A DNA stretch of 55,090 nucleotides from an uncultured Lachnospiraceae bacterium (GCA_947566645.1 CANOKL010000026.1:1-55090); one strand, 5' to 3'; positions 45,699 to 53,928 are shown, counted from the stretch's first letter. A program made the numbers and translations. The notes: a model not told the origin generated them from the letters alone.

Positions 45699-46324
45699 GA
45701 ATTGTGATTGTGGATGATGATGTCTTTGTGACAGGAGCGCTTAAGACGATCCTGGAGGCAAATGAGGACATGACAGTAGTGGGAACCGGTGCAGATGGAA
45801 AGGATGCAGTCACCCTTTACCAGAGTTACAGGCCGGATGTGCTGCTTATGGATATCCGTATGAAGGAGATGAGCGGACTGGAGGCGTCAAAAGAGATCCT
45901 CTCTTCTGACCAGGAAGCCAGGATTCTCCTTCTTACTACGTTTTTAGATGATGAGTACATTGTAAAGGCATTAAAGTACGGGGTGAAAGGTTATCTGCTA
46001 AAGCAGGATTATGCCTGTATTGCCCAGGCGCTTCGTGCCGTATGCATGGGGCAGAGTGTGTTCGGAACCGAGATTACAGCTAAGCTGCCGGGACTTTTGA
46101 ATACGAAGAGCGCTTCTGACTTAAAGGAGTACGGGTTAAGCGGGAAGGAGCAGGAGGTGGCGGCACTTGTGGCAGAGGGTTTTAGCAATAAAGAGATTGC
46201 CGGGGAAATGTTTTTGAGCGAGGGAACGGTGAGGAACTATATCAGCGGCATCCTGGAGAAGCTGGGGCTCCGGGACAGAACCCAGCTTGCAGTGTTTTAT
46301 CTGACAGGGAAATTGTGGGAATAG
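45695..46324 (+). CDS. NarL/LuxR-type response regulator
   Basis: A 209-residue regulator. The receiver has VIVDDDVFV and the phosphoacceptor aspartate in VLLMDIRMKEMSGLE. The LuxR helix-turn-helix lies at about 145-205 (VAEGFSNKEIAGEMFLSEGTVRNYIS). Partner of the preceding kinase. The divergent ABC exporter or the downstream dehydrogenase are possible targets. Confidence 0.94.
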   Translation: MRIVIVDDDVFVTGALKTILEANEDMTVVGTGADGKDAVTLYQSYRPDVLLMDIRMKEMSGLEASKEILSSDQEARILLLTTFLDDEYIVKALKYGVKGYLLKQDYACIAQALRAVCMGQSVFGTEITAKLPGLLNTKSASDLKEYGLSGKEQEVAALVAEGFSNKEIAGEMFLSEGTVRNYISGILEKLGLRDRTQLAVFYLTGKLWE

Positions 46325-46350
46325 AAGAAAAAAAGAGGAGGTAATTATTT

Positions 46351-47535
46351 ATGAAGGAATTTGTACAATACATGCCCACGAAGGTGGTTTTTGGAAAGGG
46401 AACGGAGGAAGAGACAGGCAGGCTGATTCAGGCGTGCGGTGCATCAAAGGTACTGGCAGTGTACGGCGGAGGCAGCGTAAAGAGGAGCGGGCTGTTAGAA
46501 CGGGTGAGGCATTCATGCGAGGCGGAAGGAATCGTGTGGGAAGAGCTTTCCGGAGTAAAGCCTAACCCACGGCTTTCCCTTGCACGGGAGGGGGTAGAAA
46601 AGGCAGTTTCTTTCGGAGCAGAGCTGATCCTTGCAGTGGGAGGAGGAAGCGCTATTGATACGGCGAAGGCAGTGGCAGTGGGCGCTGCGAATCCCGGCAC
46701 GGATCTCTGGGAATTCTGGTCAGGGACTGCGAAGACCAGCCGGGCCCTACCGGTGGGGGCAGTACTTACAATCTCTGCGGCAGGAAGCGAGATGAGTGAT
46801 TCTGCTGTGCTTACCAATGAGGAAACCGGCAGAAAGGCAGGATTTAACTCGGACATCGTGCGCCCGGCATTTGCGGTGATGAATCCGGAGCTTACGTATA
46901 CTCTTCCGAAATACCAGCTTGCCTGCGGAATTGTGGATATTCTGATGCACACTCTGGAGAGATATTTTACCCCGGTGAAAGGGAATGAGCTGACAGATGA
47001 GATCGCGGAAGGACTGATGCGCACTGTGATCAGAAATGGAAGAAGAGCTTATGAGAATCAGACGGATTATGACGCCATGAGCGAGCTTATGTGGTGCGGA
47101 AGCATTTCCCATAACGGGCTGACCGGCCTTGGGCGGCCGAAGGATTTTGCATGTCATAAGCTGGGGCATGAGCTTGGGGGACGGTTTGACGAGGCCCACG
47201 GCGCAACTCTCTCAGCAGTCTGGGGGAGCTGGGCGAGGCATGTATGGAGGCTGGATATCGAGAGATTTGCAGCTTATGGAAAAAAGGTTTGGAATATTGA
47301 ATCAGAGGAAAAGGAGGAGGCTGCGCTTCAGGCGATCGAACAGACCGAGGAGTTTTTCCGCTCTCTTCATATGCCGGTATGTCTGGGGGACATGAGTATC
47401 GGCGTGCAGAAAGACCAGGTGTTAAGAGAGATGGCAGAGCATGCCACAAAGGGAGATACCATTAAACTTGGCTGTTTTAAGAAACTTACAGCGCAGGATG
47501 TGTATGAGATCTATCAGGCAGCAAACCACAGATAA
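46351..47535 (+). CDS. iron-containing alcohol dehydrogenase
   Basis: A 394-residue group III dehydrogenase of the YqhD/BdhA type, reducing aldehydes to alcohols with NAD(P)H. The NAD(P) loop is AVGGGSAIDTAKAVAVG. Metal ligands fit the Asp and His of GIVDILMHTLERYF, CHKLGHELGG and FDEAHGATLSA. A GAGGAGG site precedes the ATG. The next gene (MATE exporter) overlaps its last 32 bases. Confidence 0.93.
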   Translation: MKEFVQYMPTKVVFGKGTEEETGRLIQACGASKVLAVYGGGSVKRSGLLERVRHSCEAEGIVWEELSGVKPNPRLSLAREGVEKAVSFGAELILAVGGGSAIDTAKAVAVGAANPGTDLWEFWSGTAKTSRALPVGAVLTISAAGSEMSDSAVLTNEETGRKAGFNSDIVRPAFAVMNPELTYTLPKYQLACGIVDILMHTLERYFTPVKGNELTDEIAEGLMRTVIRNGRRAYENQTDYDAMSELMWCGSISHNGLTGLGRPKDFACHKLGHELGGRFDEAHGATLSAVWGSWARHVWRLDIERFAAYGKKVWNIESEEKEEAALQAIEQTEEFFRSLHMPVCLGDMSIGVQKDQVLREMAEHATKGDTIKLGCFKKLTAQDVYEIYQAANHR

Positions 47536-48901
47536 TCTGAATATTGACTGGAAGAGCTTTTATAAAAATGTGTTCGCCCTGGTAGTGCCCATGGCGGTAC
47601 AGAATCTGATCAATGTGGGCGTTACGGCAACAGATGTATTTATGCTGGGACGGGTAGGGGAGAAGGTGCTCTCAGGGGCCTCCCTTGCCGGGCAGATCCA
47701 GTTTATCATGATGCTGATCTTTTTCGGAATTACGGCCGGCTCCACGGTTCTGACGGCACAGTACTGGGGAAAGCGGGATACCGATACGATTGAAAAGATT
47801 CTGGGCATGGGGCTTTCATCCGGAATTCTGGTGGCGGCGGTGTTTACTGTGCTGGCATTTTTTATTCCGGACACTTTGATGCGGATCTATACCTCCGATG
47901 CGGTTGTCGTAACGGAAGGTGCGAAGTATCTGCGGATTGTGGGACTGTCCTATCTCTTTATGGCAGTGACACAGGTGTATCTGAACATTATGCGCAGCAT
48001 TGAGCGGGTGGTAGTGGCAACGGTGGTGTACTTTGTCTCACTGTTTGTAAATATTATCATCAATGCCGTCTTAATCTTCGGCATGTTCGGCGCGCCGAGG
48101 CTGGAGATTGTGGGCGCTGCCGTCGGAACCTTATGCGCCCGCATTACAGAGCTGGTTCTGGTACTATTGTATGCACGTTATAAAAATGATATTGTAAAAA
48201 TCCGGGTAAGGCATCTGGTCCATATGGACAAGGTATTGTTTCTTGATTATGTACGGTACGCTATGCCGGTTGTCCTCAATGAGATGATGTGGGGACTTGG
48301 CACCTCCTGCAACACTGCGATTATCGGTCACCTTGGCAGCGAAGCAGTGGCGGCAAATTCCGTGGCCCAGGTGGCAAGGCAGCTGGCCCAGGTGGTGGTG
48401 TTCGGGATATCCAGTGCAACGGCGGTCTGGCTCGGGAAAACACTTGGAGAAGGGAAGACAGAGCATGCCAGGGCCTATGCGAAGAGGTTTATCTGGCTGT
48501 CCCTGATTCTGGGCGGTCTTGGAGGAGGCATGATCCTTCTGTCAGGCCCCATGGTGATCCGGGTGCTGACGCTTTCAGCGCAGTCACAGTCTTATCTTAC
48601 CTTTATGTTTTTTGTCATGTCTTATTTTGTGGTGGGGCAGGCATTCAATACTACGATGGTGTGTGGTATCTTCCGTTCCGGCGGAGATACGAAGTTCGGG
48701 CTCTACATGGATGTTACGACCATGTGGGGCTGTTCCATCCTCTTAGGGGGAGTGGCGGCATTTGTCTTCCACGCGGGGGTGCCGGTAGTCTATGCCATAC
48801 TGATGAGTGACGAGATCATAAAAGTGCCAATCTGTATCTGGAGATACAGGAAATATAAATGGCTCAGGAATGTGACAAGGGAGAAGGAAGAGCTCCGTTA
48901 A
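47504..48901 (+). CDS. MATE family efflux transporter
   Basis: A 465-residue protein with about 12 membrane helices. The N-terminal half shows VPMAVQNLINVGVTATDVFM and GITAGSTVLTAQYWGKRD; the second half repeats the layout (VVLNEMMWGLGTSCNTAIIG). It is only distantly like the MATE protein at 5436. I chose the ATG at 47504, with AGGA five bases upstream; ATGs further up lie deeper inside the dehydrogenase gene. Translational coupling to that gene is likely. Confidence 0.88.
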   Translation: MRSIRQQTTDNLNIDWKSFYKNVFALVVPMAVQNLINVGVTATDVFMLGRVGEKVLSGASLAGQIQFIMMLIFFGITAGSTVLTAQYWGKRDTDTIEKILGMGLSSGILVAAVFTVLAFFIPDTLMRIYTSDAVVVTEGAKYLRIVGLSYLFMAVTQVYLNIMRSIERVVVATVVYFVSLFVNIIINAVLIFGMFGAPRLEIVGAAVGTLCARITELVLVLLYARYKNDIVKIRVRHLVHMDKVLFLDYVRYAMPVVLNEMMWGLGTSCNTAIIGHLGSEAVAANSVAQVARQLAQVVVFGISSATAVWLGKTLGEGKTEHARAYAKRFIWLSLILGGLGGGMILLSGPMVIRVLTLSAQSQSYLTFMFFVMSYFVVGQAFNTTMVCGIFRSGGDTKFGLYMDVTTMWGCSILLGGVAAFVFHAGVPVVYAILMSDEIIKVPICIWRYRKYKWLRNVTREKEELR

Positions 48902-48905
48902 AGGC

Positions 48906-48942
48906 GTTACTATGAGCGGACGGCTAGTTCGTGAATAGTAAC
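48906..48942. repeat. dispersed GTTACTAT palindrome
   Basis: The 37-base unit is like 5047-5083 with two changes in the centre (CGGCTAGTTCG). It lies five bases after the MATE stop. Confidence 0.75.
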
Positions 48943-48982
48943 CATTTGGCAGAAAAAAACGAAGGCTGTGTTTAAAAAGCTC

Positions 48983-49012
48983 TTGATAATACATGGGTGA
49001 AGGTAGTACAAT
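48983..49012 (+). promoter_or_regulatory. promoter of ridA
   Basis: TTGATA at 48983-48988, an 18-base spacer and TACAAT at 49007-49012, about 120 bases before the gene. Confidence 0.55.
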
Positions 49013-49130
49013 ATATCAATAGAAGTAATTCAGTAATGTTTTATACAGGGAAGCCGGTATGAATTATTACAGGATGTATGCGCATACTGCGCAGAGATTA
49101 TTTTTGAGAAAGTAAAGGAGAGGTCTGATT

Positions 49131-49505
49131 ATGAAAGTAGTAGCAACAGAGAAGGCGCCAAAAGCGTTAGGCCCGTATTCACAGGGATATGTTCACGGAG
49201 GAGTTTTTTATTCAGCAGGACAGCTTGGAATTAATCCAGAGCTGAATGACATTGAGTCTGATACGATTGAGGGACAGACGGAGCAGGCATGCAAAAATGT
49301 CGGTGAAGTGCTGAAAGAGGCGGGAACGGATTTTGATCATGTGTTAAAGACAACCTGTTTCCTGTCAGATATGGAAAACTTTGGCGCGTTTAATGAAGTA
49401 TACGCAAAGTATTTTACATCAAAGCCTGCAAGAAGCTGTTTCGCAGTAAAGGAGCTTCCGAAGGGAGCCCTCTGTGAGATTGAGGTAATTGCAGCGGTTG
49501 AATAA
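49131..49505 (+). CDS. ridA: RidA family reactive imine deaminase
   Basis: A 124-residue YjgF/RidA protein. The conserved opening APKALGPYSQGYVHGGVFYSAGQLG and the ending ARSCFAVKELPKGALCEIEVIA contain the arginine and glutamate of the active site. It hydrolyses 2-aminoacrylate-type enamines made by PLP enzymes and so protects enzymes such as IlvE. An AAGGAGAGG site precedes the ATG. Confidence 0.95.
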   Translation: MKVVATEKAPKALGPYSQGYVHGGVFYSAGQLGINPELNDIESDTIEGQTEQACKNVGEVLKEAGTDFDHVLKTTCFLSDMENFGAFNEVYAKYFTSKPARSCFAVKELPKGALCEIEVIAAVE

Positions 49506-49507
49506 AG

Positions 49508-49706
49508 GTAACTACTCAGCAGGTCTGTGCAGGGTCTGCCCCAGCGAAGCGAGGGTATTTACTGCACAGACCGTAAGAAAGTGATTCAGGAGTGCAAAAA
49601 TCCCATTGCCGAAGGCAATTTCAAATGGATTTTTGCATGTAACTGTGAAGGTACTGAGCAGTTACGAATAAAGAATCAAAGGGTCTGTGCATCTGCTGCG
49701 CAGACC
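49508..49706. repeat. nested palindromes between ridA and the Mrp ATPase gene
   Basis: Outer arms GTAACTACTCAG and CTGAGCAGTTAC (49508-49665, one mismatch) enclose two stems: GGTCTGTGCAG / CTGCACAGACC (49522-49572) and a TGCAAAAATCC...GGATTTTTGCA stem (49593-49637). A third stem with GGTCTGTGC / GCGCAGACC follows (49682-49706). Bases 49529-49559 are identical to 4947-4977. This is the richest example of module nesting in the window. Confidence 0.75.
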
Positions 49707-49734
49707 TTAAAAAAAGTGTAGAGGAGTGACAGAT

Positions 49735-50571
49735 ATGGCAGAGCAGCAAAACGGCTGCAGCCCGTCAGACTGTGCGGGCTGCGCTCATGCAGATTCCTGC
49801 AGCAGCAAACCCCAGGATTTCCGAAAGCCAGTGAATGCGTCATCGAATATCCGCAAGGTGATCGCAGTAGTCAGCGGCAAGGGAGGGGTTGGAAAATCAA
49901 TGGTGACAGCGTCCCTGGCCCGCATGATGAGAGAGCAGGGATTTTCCGTTGGAATCATGGATGCGGATATTACCGGCCCGTCCATCCCGAAAATGTATGG
50001 AGTTCATGAGAAGGCTATGGGGACAGAGGATGCAGATGCAATTCTTCCCTGTGAGGCAAAGGACGGAACGAAGATGATGTCCATTAATCTTCTTCTGGAA
50101 AATGAATCGGATCCGGTTATCTGGAGAGGTCCGGTGATTGCAGGAGTGGTGACACAGTTCTGGACGGATGTCATCTGGGGAGATCTGGATTATCTCTTTG
50201 TGGACATGCCTCCGGGAACCGGAGACGTGCCGCTTACCGTGTTCCAGTCTCTTCCTGTTGACGGAGTGATTATTGTGTCATCTCCACAGGATCTTGTGCA
50301 GATGATCGTAAAGAAGGCATATAATATGGCCAGACAGATGGATATACCAGTACTGGGAATCGTAGAGAATTACAGCTATCTTGTATGTCCGGACTGCGGG
50401 AAGAAGATCCCGGTATTTGGCGAGAGCCATATTGACGAAGTAGCAGAAGAGCTTGGAATCCCGGTGCTTGGAAAAATGCCGGTTGATATGAAGCTTGCGG
50501 AAGCGGTGGAGAACGAAAAATTTGCCGAAGTCAGCAATGAGTATCTGGCGGCAGCAGTGAATAAGATATAA
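49735..50571 (+). CDS. Mrp/NBP35 family iron-sulfur cluster carrier ATPase
   Basis: A 278-residue P-loop protein. The N-terminus holds a CSPSDCAGCAHADSC cysteine cluster. The deviant Walker A is SGKGGVGKS (near residue 50), the switch is FVDMPPGTGDVPLT, and LVCPDCGKKIPVFG gives the CxxC that binds the Fe-S cluster at the dimer interface. It assembles or delivers Fe-S clusters. ATG at 49735 sits 8 bases after AGGAG; a GTG at 49726 is less likely. Confidence 0.93.
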   Translation: MAEQQNGCSPSDCAGCAHADSCSSKPQDFRKPVNASSNIRKVIAVVSGKGGVGKSMVTASLARMMREQGFSVGIMDADITGPSIPKMYGVHEKAMGTEDADAILPCEAKDGTKMMSINLLLENESDPVIWRGPVIAGVVTQFWTDVIWGDLDYLFVDMPPGTGDVPLTVFQSLPVDGVIIVSSPQDLVQMIVKKAYNMARQMDIPVLGIVENYSYLVCPDCGKKIPVFGESHIDEVAEELGIPVLGKMPVDMKLAEAVENEKFAEVSNEYLAAAVNKI

Positions 50572-50627
50572 TAGATGCAGATTTTCATAGTATTTTGAAG
50601 CGGCGCTTAAAAAATGCAAAAAGGGTA

Positions 50628-50658
50628 TTGACTCTGACCTTATGTAATAGTTTATGAT
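50628..50658 (+). promoter_or_regulatory. MerR-type promoter with 19-bp spacer
   Basis: TTGACT (50628-50633) and TATGAT (50653-50658) are 19 bases apart. That over-long spacing is the hallmark of promoters twisted into shape by MerR-family activators. The gene downstream is itself a MerR regulator, so it probably activates its own transcription. Confidence 0.6.
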
Positions 50659-50687
50659 AGAATCACCACAGAGAGAGGTGATCAAAA

Positions 50688-51428
50688 ATGATGACAGTAC
50701 ATGAAGTTAGCAGAATATCCGGAGTAAGCATACGCGCCCTTCACCATTATGACAGGATTGGACTTCTGCCGGCCACAGAAGTTACAAACGCAGGCTACCG
50801 CCTGTATGACGACGCGGCTCTGGAGAGGCTGCAGCATATTCTGCTATTCAAAGAACTGGAATTTTCGCTGAAAGAGATCAGGGATATCCTGGACAGTCCG
50901 GATTTTGACCGAAGCAAGGCACTGGAACAGCAGATTCATCTGCTTGAGCTTCGCAGGGATCATTTGCAGAATTTGATTGATCTTGCCTGTGGAATAAAAG
51001 CGATTGGAGTAAGTTATATGAATTTTGAGGCATTTGATACAAGAAAAATCGACGAGTATGCTAAGCAGGCAAAAGCATCCTGGGGTAAGACGGCGGCCTA
51101 TAAGGAGTATGAGCAAAGGGCAGCGGGACGAAGCAGGGAAGAGCAGCAGAAGATCAATGTAGGTATGATGGAAATATTTGTAAAGTTCGGCGGAATCAGG
51201 GATCAGAGCCCTGACGGCGAAGAGGCTGCCAGCCTGGCAAAGAAATTGCAGGATTTTATTACAGAGCATTTCTACACCTGTACGGATGAGATATTACTGG
51301 GACTGGGGGCAATGTATGCAGGCGGCGGTGACTTTACAGCCAATATTGATAAAGTGGGCGGAGAAGGAACCGCAGAATTTGCAGATCAGGCAATTCAGTC
51401 TTACTGCAGGAAAAAAACATCGGCTTAG
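50688..51428 (+). CDS. MerR family regulator with TipAS drug-binding domain
   Basis: A 246-residue regulator. The N-terminal MerR helix-turn-helix is clear (VHEVSRISGVSIRALHHYDRIGLL), followed by a long dimer helix to about residue 110. The C-terminal half is a globin-like TipAS/antibiotic-recognition domain (KTAAYKEYEQRAAGRS, then FYTCTDEILLGLGAMYAGGG). In TipA this domain traps thiopeptides covalently. Ligand unknown here. A GAGGTGAT site precedes the ATG. Confidence 0.9.
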   Translation: MMTVHEVSRISGVSIRALHHYDRIGLLPATEVTNAGYRLYDDAALERLQHILLFKELEFSLKEIRDILDSPDFDRSKALEQQIHLLELRRDHLQNLIDLACGIKAIGVSYMNFEAFDTRKIDEYAKQAKASWGKTAAYKEYEQRAAGRSREEQQKINVGMMEIFVKFGGIRDQSPDGEEAASLAKKLQDFITEHFYTCTDEILLGLGAMYAGGGDFTANIDKVGGEGTAEFADQAIQSYCRKKTSA

Positions 51429-51481
51429 CTGGTTGTATATTATCGACAAAAGTTCGCATAACGAAGGATTAAAATGTTTGT

Positions 51482-51507
51482 AAAGCCCTGCCGAAAGGCA
51501 GGGCTTT
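51482..51507 (+). terminator. terminator after the MerR gene
   Basis: A perfect 11-bp stem, AAAGCCCTGCC with GGCAGGGCTTT, closed by GAAA and followed by ACTTTT. Confidence 0.85.
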
Positions 51508-51530
51508 ACTTTTGTCCGGGAGGTATCTCT

Positions 51531-51651
51531 ATGTCGAAGATCAATTTTATTTTTTGTCGGATCTGTATTATCTGGATTTTCCTGATGATGAGCTGATGAA
51601 AAACAAGGATATGATAGACGGTTCTCCGCACAAACGTCCTTTGGCTCCGTA
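51531..51651 (+). pseudogene. frameshifted 5' fragment of a CptN/ToxN-like toxin gene
   Basis: ATG at 51531 has a GGGAGG site upstream. It reads MSKINF, then loses one base in a T-run near 51546-51556. In the shifted frame it continues FYFLSDLYYLDFPDDELMKN and HKRP before a TAG. This resembles the start of type III toxin-antitoxin endoribonucleases of the CptN kind (YFL.D.YY.DF.D..LM.N....HNRP). The rest of the gene is gone. The family call is from memory of the pattern and should be treated as tentative. Confidence 0.4.
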
Positions 51652-51783
51652 GATATTGTGTTCTGGAATAGAAATACTCTGGAATTTTTGGAAATTTGGG
51701 AAAGGATTTATAATCTGGCTTTTAATTATGGCGAATTCGCCATAATTGCTTTTTGTAGTGATGCTAGATTCATCGGGCGGTAG
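51652..51783 (+). pseudogene. KilA-N domain fragment
   Basis: One frame reads WNRNTLEFLEIWERIYN and then FNYGEFAII before losing similarity and meeting TAG. The KilA-N consensus (nWmRNrNTieFLglWEqinNpnFn..EF) is clear. KilA-N proteins are DNA-binding proteins of phages and mobile elements. The flanks of the domain are missing. A perfect 24-bp palindrome (51724-51747) marks the point where the similarity ends, perhaps the rearrangement joint. Confidence 0.6.
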
Positions 51784-52403
51784 CCCTATAAACCGGAGTT
51801 TCTGGAAGCACAGAGGCTCCTGGCAAAGGATGCGGGGATCAAAGCAGGAGAACATACGGTGCTGTACTGCCTTCCCCAGGTATCTGCGTATATCGGGGCG
51901 GATATTGTGGCAGGAGCTTATGTGTGCGGTCTGAAGAATGAGAGGGGGAATGTCCTGTTTATTGATACGGAACCAATGGGAAGATTGTACTTGCCTGCGG
52001 CGGGAGGCTTCTATGCTGTTCCTGCGCGGCGGGGCCGGCGCTTGAGGGTATGAATATCCGGTCTGGCATGCGTGCAGCGGACGGGGCGGCAGAGGATGTA
52101 AGAATTACGGAGCAGGGAGTGGAGCTGGCGGTGATTGGCGACGGAAGACCGGAAGGAATCTGCGGAAGCGGAATACTGGCTGTGACAAAAGAGCTTCTTC
52201 GGACAAGAACTGTAGAAAAGACAGGAGCATTTATAAAAAAGGAAAAGCTGTCTGAAAACGATTACCGTTACCCTTTGATACGCATGAACGGTGCAAAACG
52301 GGAGATGGAGGAACTTGCTTTAAAGATGGAATACATGGAGCTGGCAGAGACAGAAAATTACGAGCGGATATTTATGGAAAGCATGGTGTTTCCGGAATTT
52401 TAA
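51784..52403 (+). pseudogene. decayed RACo-like (DUF4445/ASKHA) corrinoid-activating protein
   Basis: The first frame gives CLPQVSAYIGADIVAGAYVCG then LFIDT. A one-base loss near 51967 shifts the frame, which then reads GTNGKIVLACGG, CAAGPALEGMNIRSGMRAADG and GICGSGIL. These are the ATPase-fold blocks of RACo, which reactivates corrinoid methyltransferases. The N-terminal ferredoxin domain is absent and part of the C-terminus is deleted before the end MVFPEF. The gene cannot be functional. Confidence 0.75.
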
Positions 52404-52437
52404 GGAGAAGGGAATGGAACAGTAAAGAAAGAATTAT

Positions 52438-52462
52438 GGGTTTTGTAAAAGCTACAAAACCC
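52438..52462. terminator. hairpin after the RACo-like remnant
   Basis: GGGTTTTGTA pairs with TACAAAACCC around a 5-base loop. No T-run follows on the plus strand, so termination is uncertain. Confidence 0.45.
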
Positions 52463-52528
52463 GAAATCCATCCCAATGAGAAACTGTCTTTTTTAAATCC
52501 TCTAAAAAGAGAGAATAGTAGAAGCTTT

Positions 52529-52566
52529 CAGAAGAGTCTTTATGTTGCAGCATAAAGACTCTTCTG
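52529..52566. terminator. perfect 16-bp hairpin
   Basis: CAGAAGAGTCTTTATG pairs exactly with CATAAAGACTCTTCTG around TTGCAG. On the minus strand it follows the LysR remnant and may once have ended that gene. It lacks an obvious T-run. Confidence 0.5.
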
Positions 52567-52597
52567 TAGGTTGGAATGTTAAGAGACTGCCGGGTCT

Positions 52598-52765
52598 CTA
52601 TTTTTTTGCTTTGATATAAGGCACTGCGATGGAGCGGCATATACTTTTAGACGATGCTAGGCCAATATGATTCGGAGTTTTTTTAAGCCTTTCAGCGGCC
52701 TGTGTGATGGAACCATAGCGGATGATAGCCAGGAAGAATTCAATCTCGGTATTATTAAAATTTGC
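52598..52765 (-). pseudogene. LysR-type regulator remnant
   Basis: The segment IEFFLAIIRYGSITQAAERL is the first half of a LysR helix-turn-helix. The sequence then jumps to an unrelated short tail, so most of the roughly 300-residue protein is deleted. The 5' end overlaps the next small gene on the same strand. Confidence 0.6.
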
Positions 52766-52988
52766 TTCTGTCCAACTCAGGAAAAGAATCACACAGTCGT
52801 TGCCATACATTGTGACTCATACGGTTAAGTTCCGCTTGTGGTATATATATTGCCTTATTTTTTTCTTCTTCTTTTTCTATATACCGTTGTTCCATTTCAG
52901 GGTAGGTATTACATAATAAATTATAAAGTTTTATGTTATCTACTAAGTGAAAAAGCAGAAATTCAAATAATTCTTGTGTCATACTCAT
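52755..52988 (-). CDS. hypothetical protein, 77 residues
   Basis: Reads MSMTQELFEFLLFHLVDNIK and ends FPELDRSKF. Mostly helical and charged (YIEKEEEKNKAIYIP). I do not recognise a family. It overlaps the upstream gene by four bases, so the two are an operon, probably from a mobile element. The C-terminal part runs into the LysR remnant, so the natural end may have been altered. Confidence 0.5.
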   Translation of the reverse strand: MSMTQELFEFLLFHLVDNIKLYNLLCNTYPEMEQRYIEKEEEKNKAIYIPQAELNRMSHNVWQRLCDSFPELDRSKF

Positions 52989-53284
52989 TCCCCTATATCT
53001 TTTATAGCCCCTAAACCATTAAACAGCTTAATACTATCAGCAACACCCACCAGATACGCCAGATCCCGCATTTTATGTTCTTTTGTTGCCAGACACGCTA
53101 TGTAATCATTTATAACAATTCTACCCTTTTCAGGAATATTCAGAGTGTTATAGCGTTCTTCCAGTTCATCAGCCGCCGTACTGTCGTGAAGGTATGTTTC
53201 ATCAGCCAATGCTAAAGCGTCTATACTCTTATTCATAAACGCCCCCAGATGGTTATTCACCAGTTTTTTTACAAATTTGTCCAT
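52985..53284 (-). CDS. hypothetical protein, 99 residues, mobile-element style
   Basis: Starts MDKFVKKLVNNHLGAFMNKS and contains ERYNTLNIPEKGRIVINDYIACLAT and LAYLVGVADSIKLFNGL. It looks like a small helical protein of the kind found in integrative elements of Lachnospiraceae, but I cannot name it. A sigma-A promoter with overlapping direct repeats lies just upstream, and an XRE-type gene is divergently placed. Confidence 0.6.
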   Translation of the reverse strand: MDKFVKKLVNNHLGAFMNKSIDALALADETYLHDSTAADELEERYNTLNIPEKGRIVINDYIACLATKEHKMRDLAYLVGVADSIKLFNGLGAIKDIGE

Positions 53285-53329
53285 TTCTTGTCCTTTCTGT
53301 GTAAGAGTTTAAAAACAGCACCATACTCT

Positions 53330-53367
53330 ATTATAGACAAAGATTTGTTAATATACAAGCATTTGTT
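53330..53367 (-). promoter_or_regulatory. promoter with 13-bp direct repeats, likely XRE operator
   Basis: On the minus strand TTGTAT (53358-53353), a 17-base spacer and TATAAT (53335-53330) form a promoter for the two small genes. The direct repeats ACAAAGATTTGTT (53337-53349) and ACAAGCATTTGTT (53355-53367) cover it with an 18-base period. The divergent XRE-type gene at 53419 is the obvious repressor. Confidence 0.55.
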
Positions 53368-53418
53368 TATATAAGATAATAAAAATATTCAAAAACACGT
53401 AAGGAAGGGGGCGATCTT

Positions 53419-53646
53419 GTGATTTCTTATGAGCCACTATGGAACACGATGAAGCAGAAGAACATAACAACATATACGCTTATATACAAGCACAATTTCA
53501 GCCCTTACACCATAACCAACTTAAAGAGAAACAAGAGTATAACAATGCACACATTAGAAAAGTTATGTCAGATTTTACAGTGTCAAGCCGAGAGTGTTGT
53601 TATTTTCTTGCCAGACACGCCGTTAGAACCATCCCAAAAGCCGTAA
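53419..53646 (+). CDS. small XRE/Cro-type DNA-binding protein
   Basis: A 75-residue protein starting at GTG after GGAAGGGGG. MISYEPLWNTMKQKNITTYTL and KRNKSITMHTLEKLCQILQC match the common clostridial Cro/CI-like helix-turn-helix proteins. The expected turn residues are present. It likely represses the divergent two-gene unit. A second overlapping frame (from 53439) has no such similarity. Confidence 0.75.
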   Translation: MISYEPLWNTMKQKNITTYTLIYKHNFSPYTITNLKRNKSITMHTLEKLCQILQCQAESVVIFLPDTPLEPSQKP

Positions 53647-53710
53647 AATGCTCCAGAATCATAAACTGTCATTAGAGGATTTTAAAATCAATCCTATCGC
53701 ATTTAAGGCG

Positions 53711-53773
53711 TTTTATACATATGGCATACACAACATAGGCTATGTATATGTTGTGTATGCCATATGTATAAAA
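53711..53773. other. perfect 27-bp inverted repeat with 9-base loop
   Basis: The arm at 53711-53737 pairs exactly with 53747-53773. The stem is AT-rich and longer than a usual terminator. It stands 65 bases after the XRE gene. Possible roles are a terminator, a plasmid or element origin structure, or an element end. Confidence 0.6.
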
Positions 53774-53800
53774 TAATAAGAAATTATAAAAAAGTAAGAA

Positions 53801-53824
53801 AAACCGCCCCTATTGGAGCGGTTT
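53801..53824. terminator. short hairpin terminator
   Basis: AAACCGC pairs with GCGGTTT around a 10-base loop, with A-rich and T-rich sides. It lies between the XRE gene and the convergent GNAT gene. Confidence 0.6.
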
Positions 53825-53928
53825 ATATTATCTCTTACAGTATGCACTTACTTATACTCTTGGCATCTGATTTTGTAAAATAACCATTTGTAGGATATTT
53901 TTCTAATAATTCTTTAAAATAATAGTCC

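Noticed and set aside
49527..49721. 64-codon plus-strand frame
   Set aside because: It is made entirely of nested palindromic repeats and has no protein likeness.
51568..51855. Minus-strand frame containing NYGEFAIIKSQ
   Set aside because: The KilA-like words come from the 24-bp palindrome at 51724-51747; the plus-strand match is much longer and explains it.
53439..53675. Alternative 78-codon frame overlapping the XRE gene
   Set aside because: It lacks a helix-turn-helix pattern; the GTG-started frame has one and a ribosome binding site.
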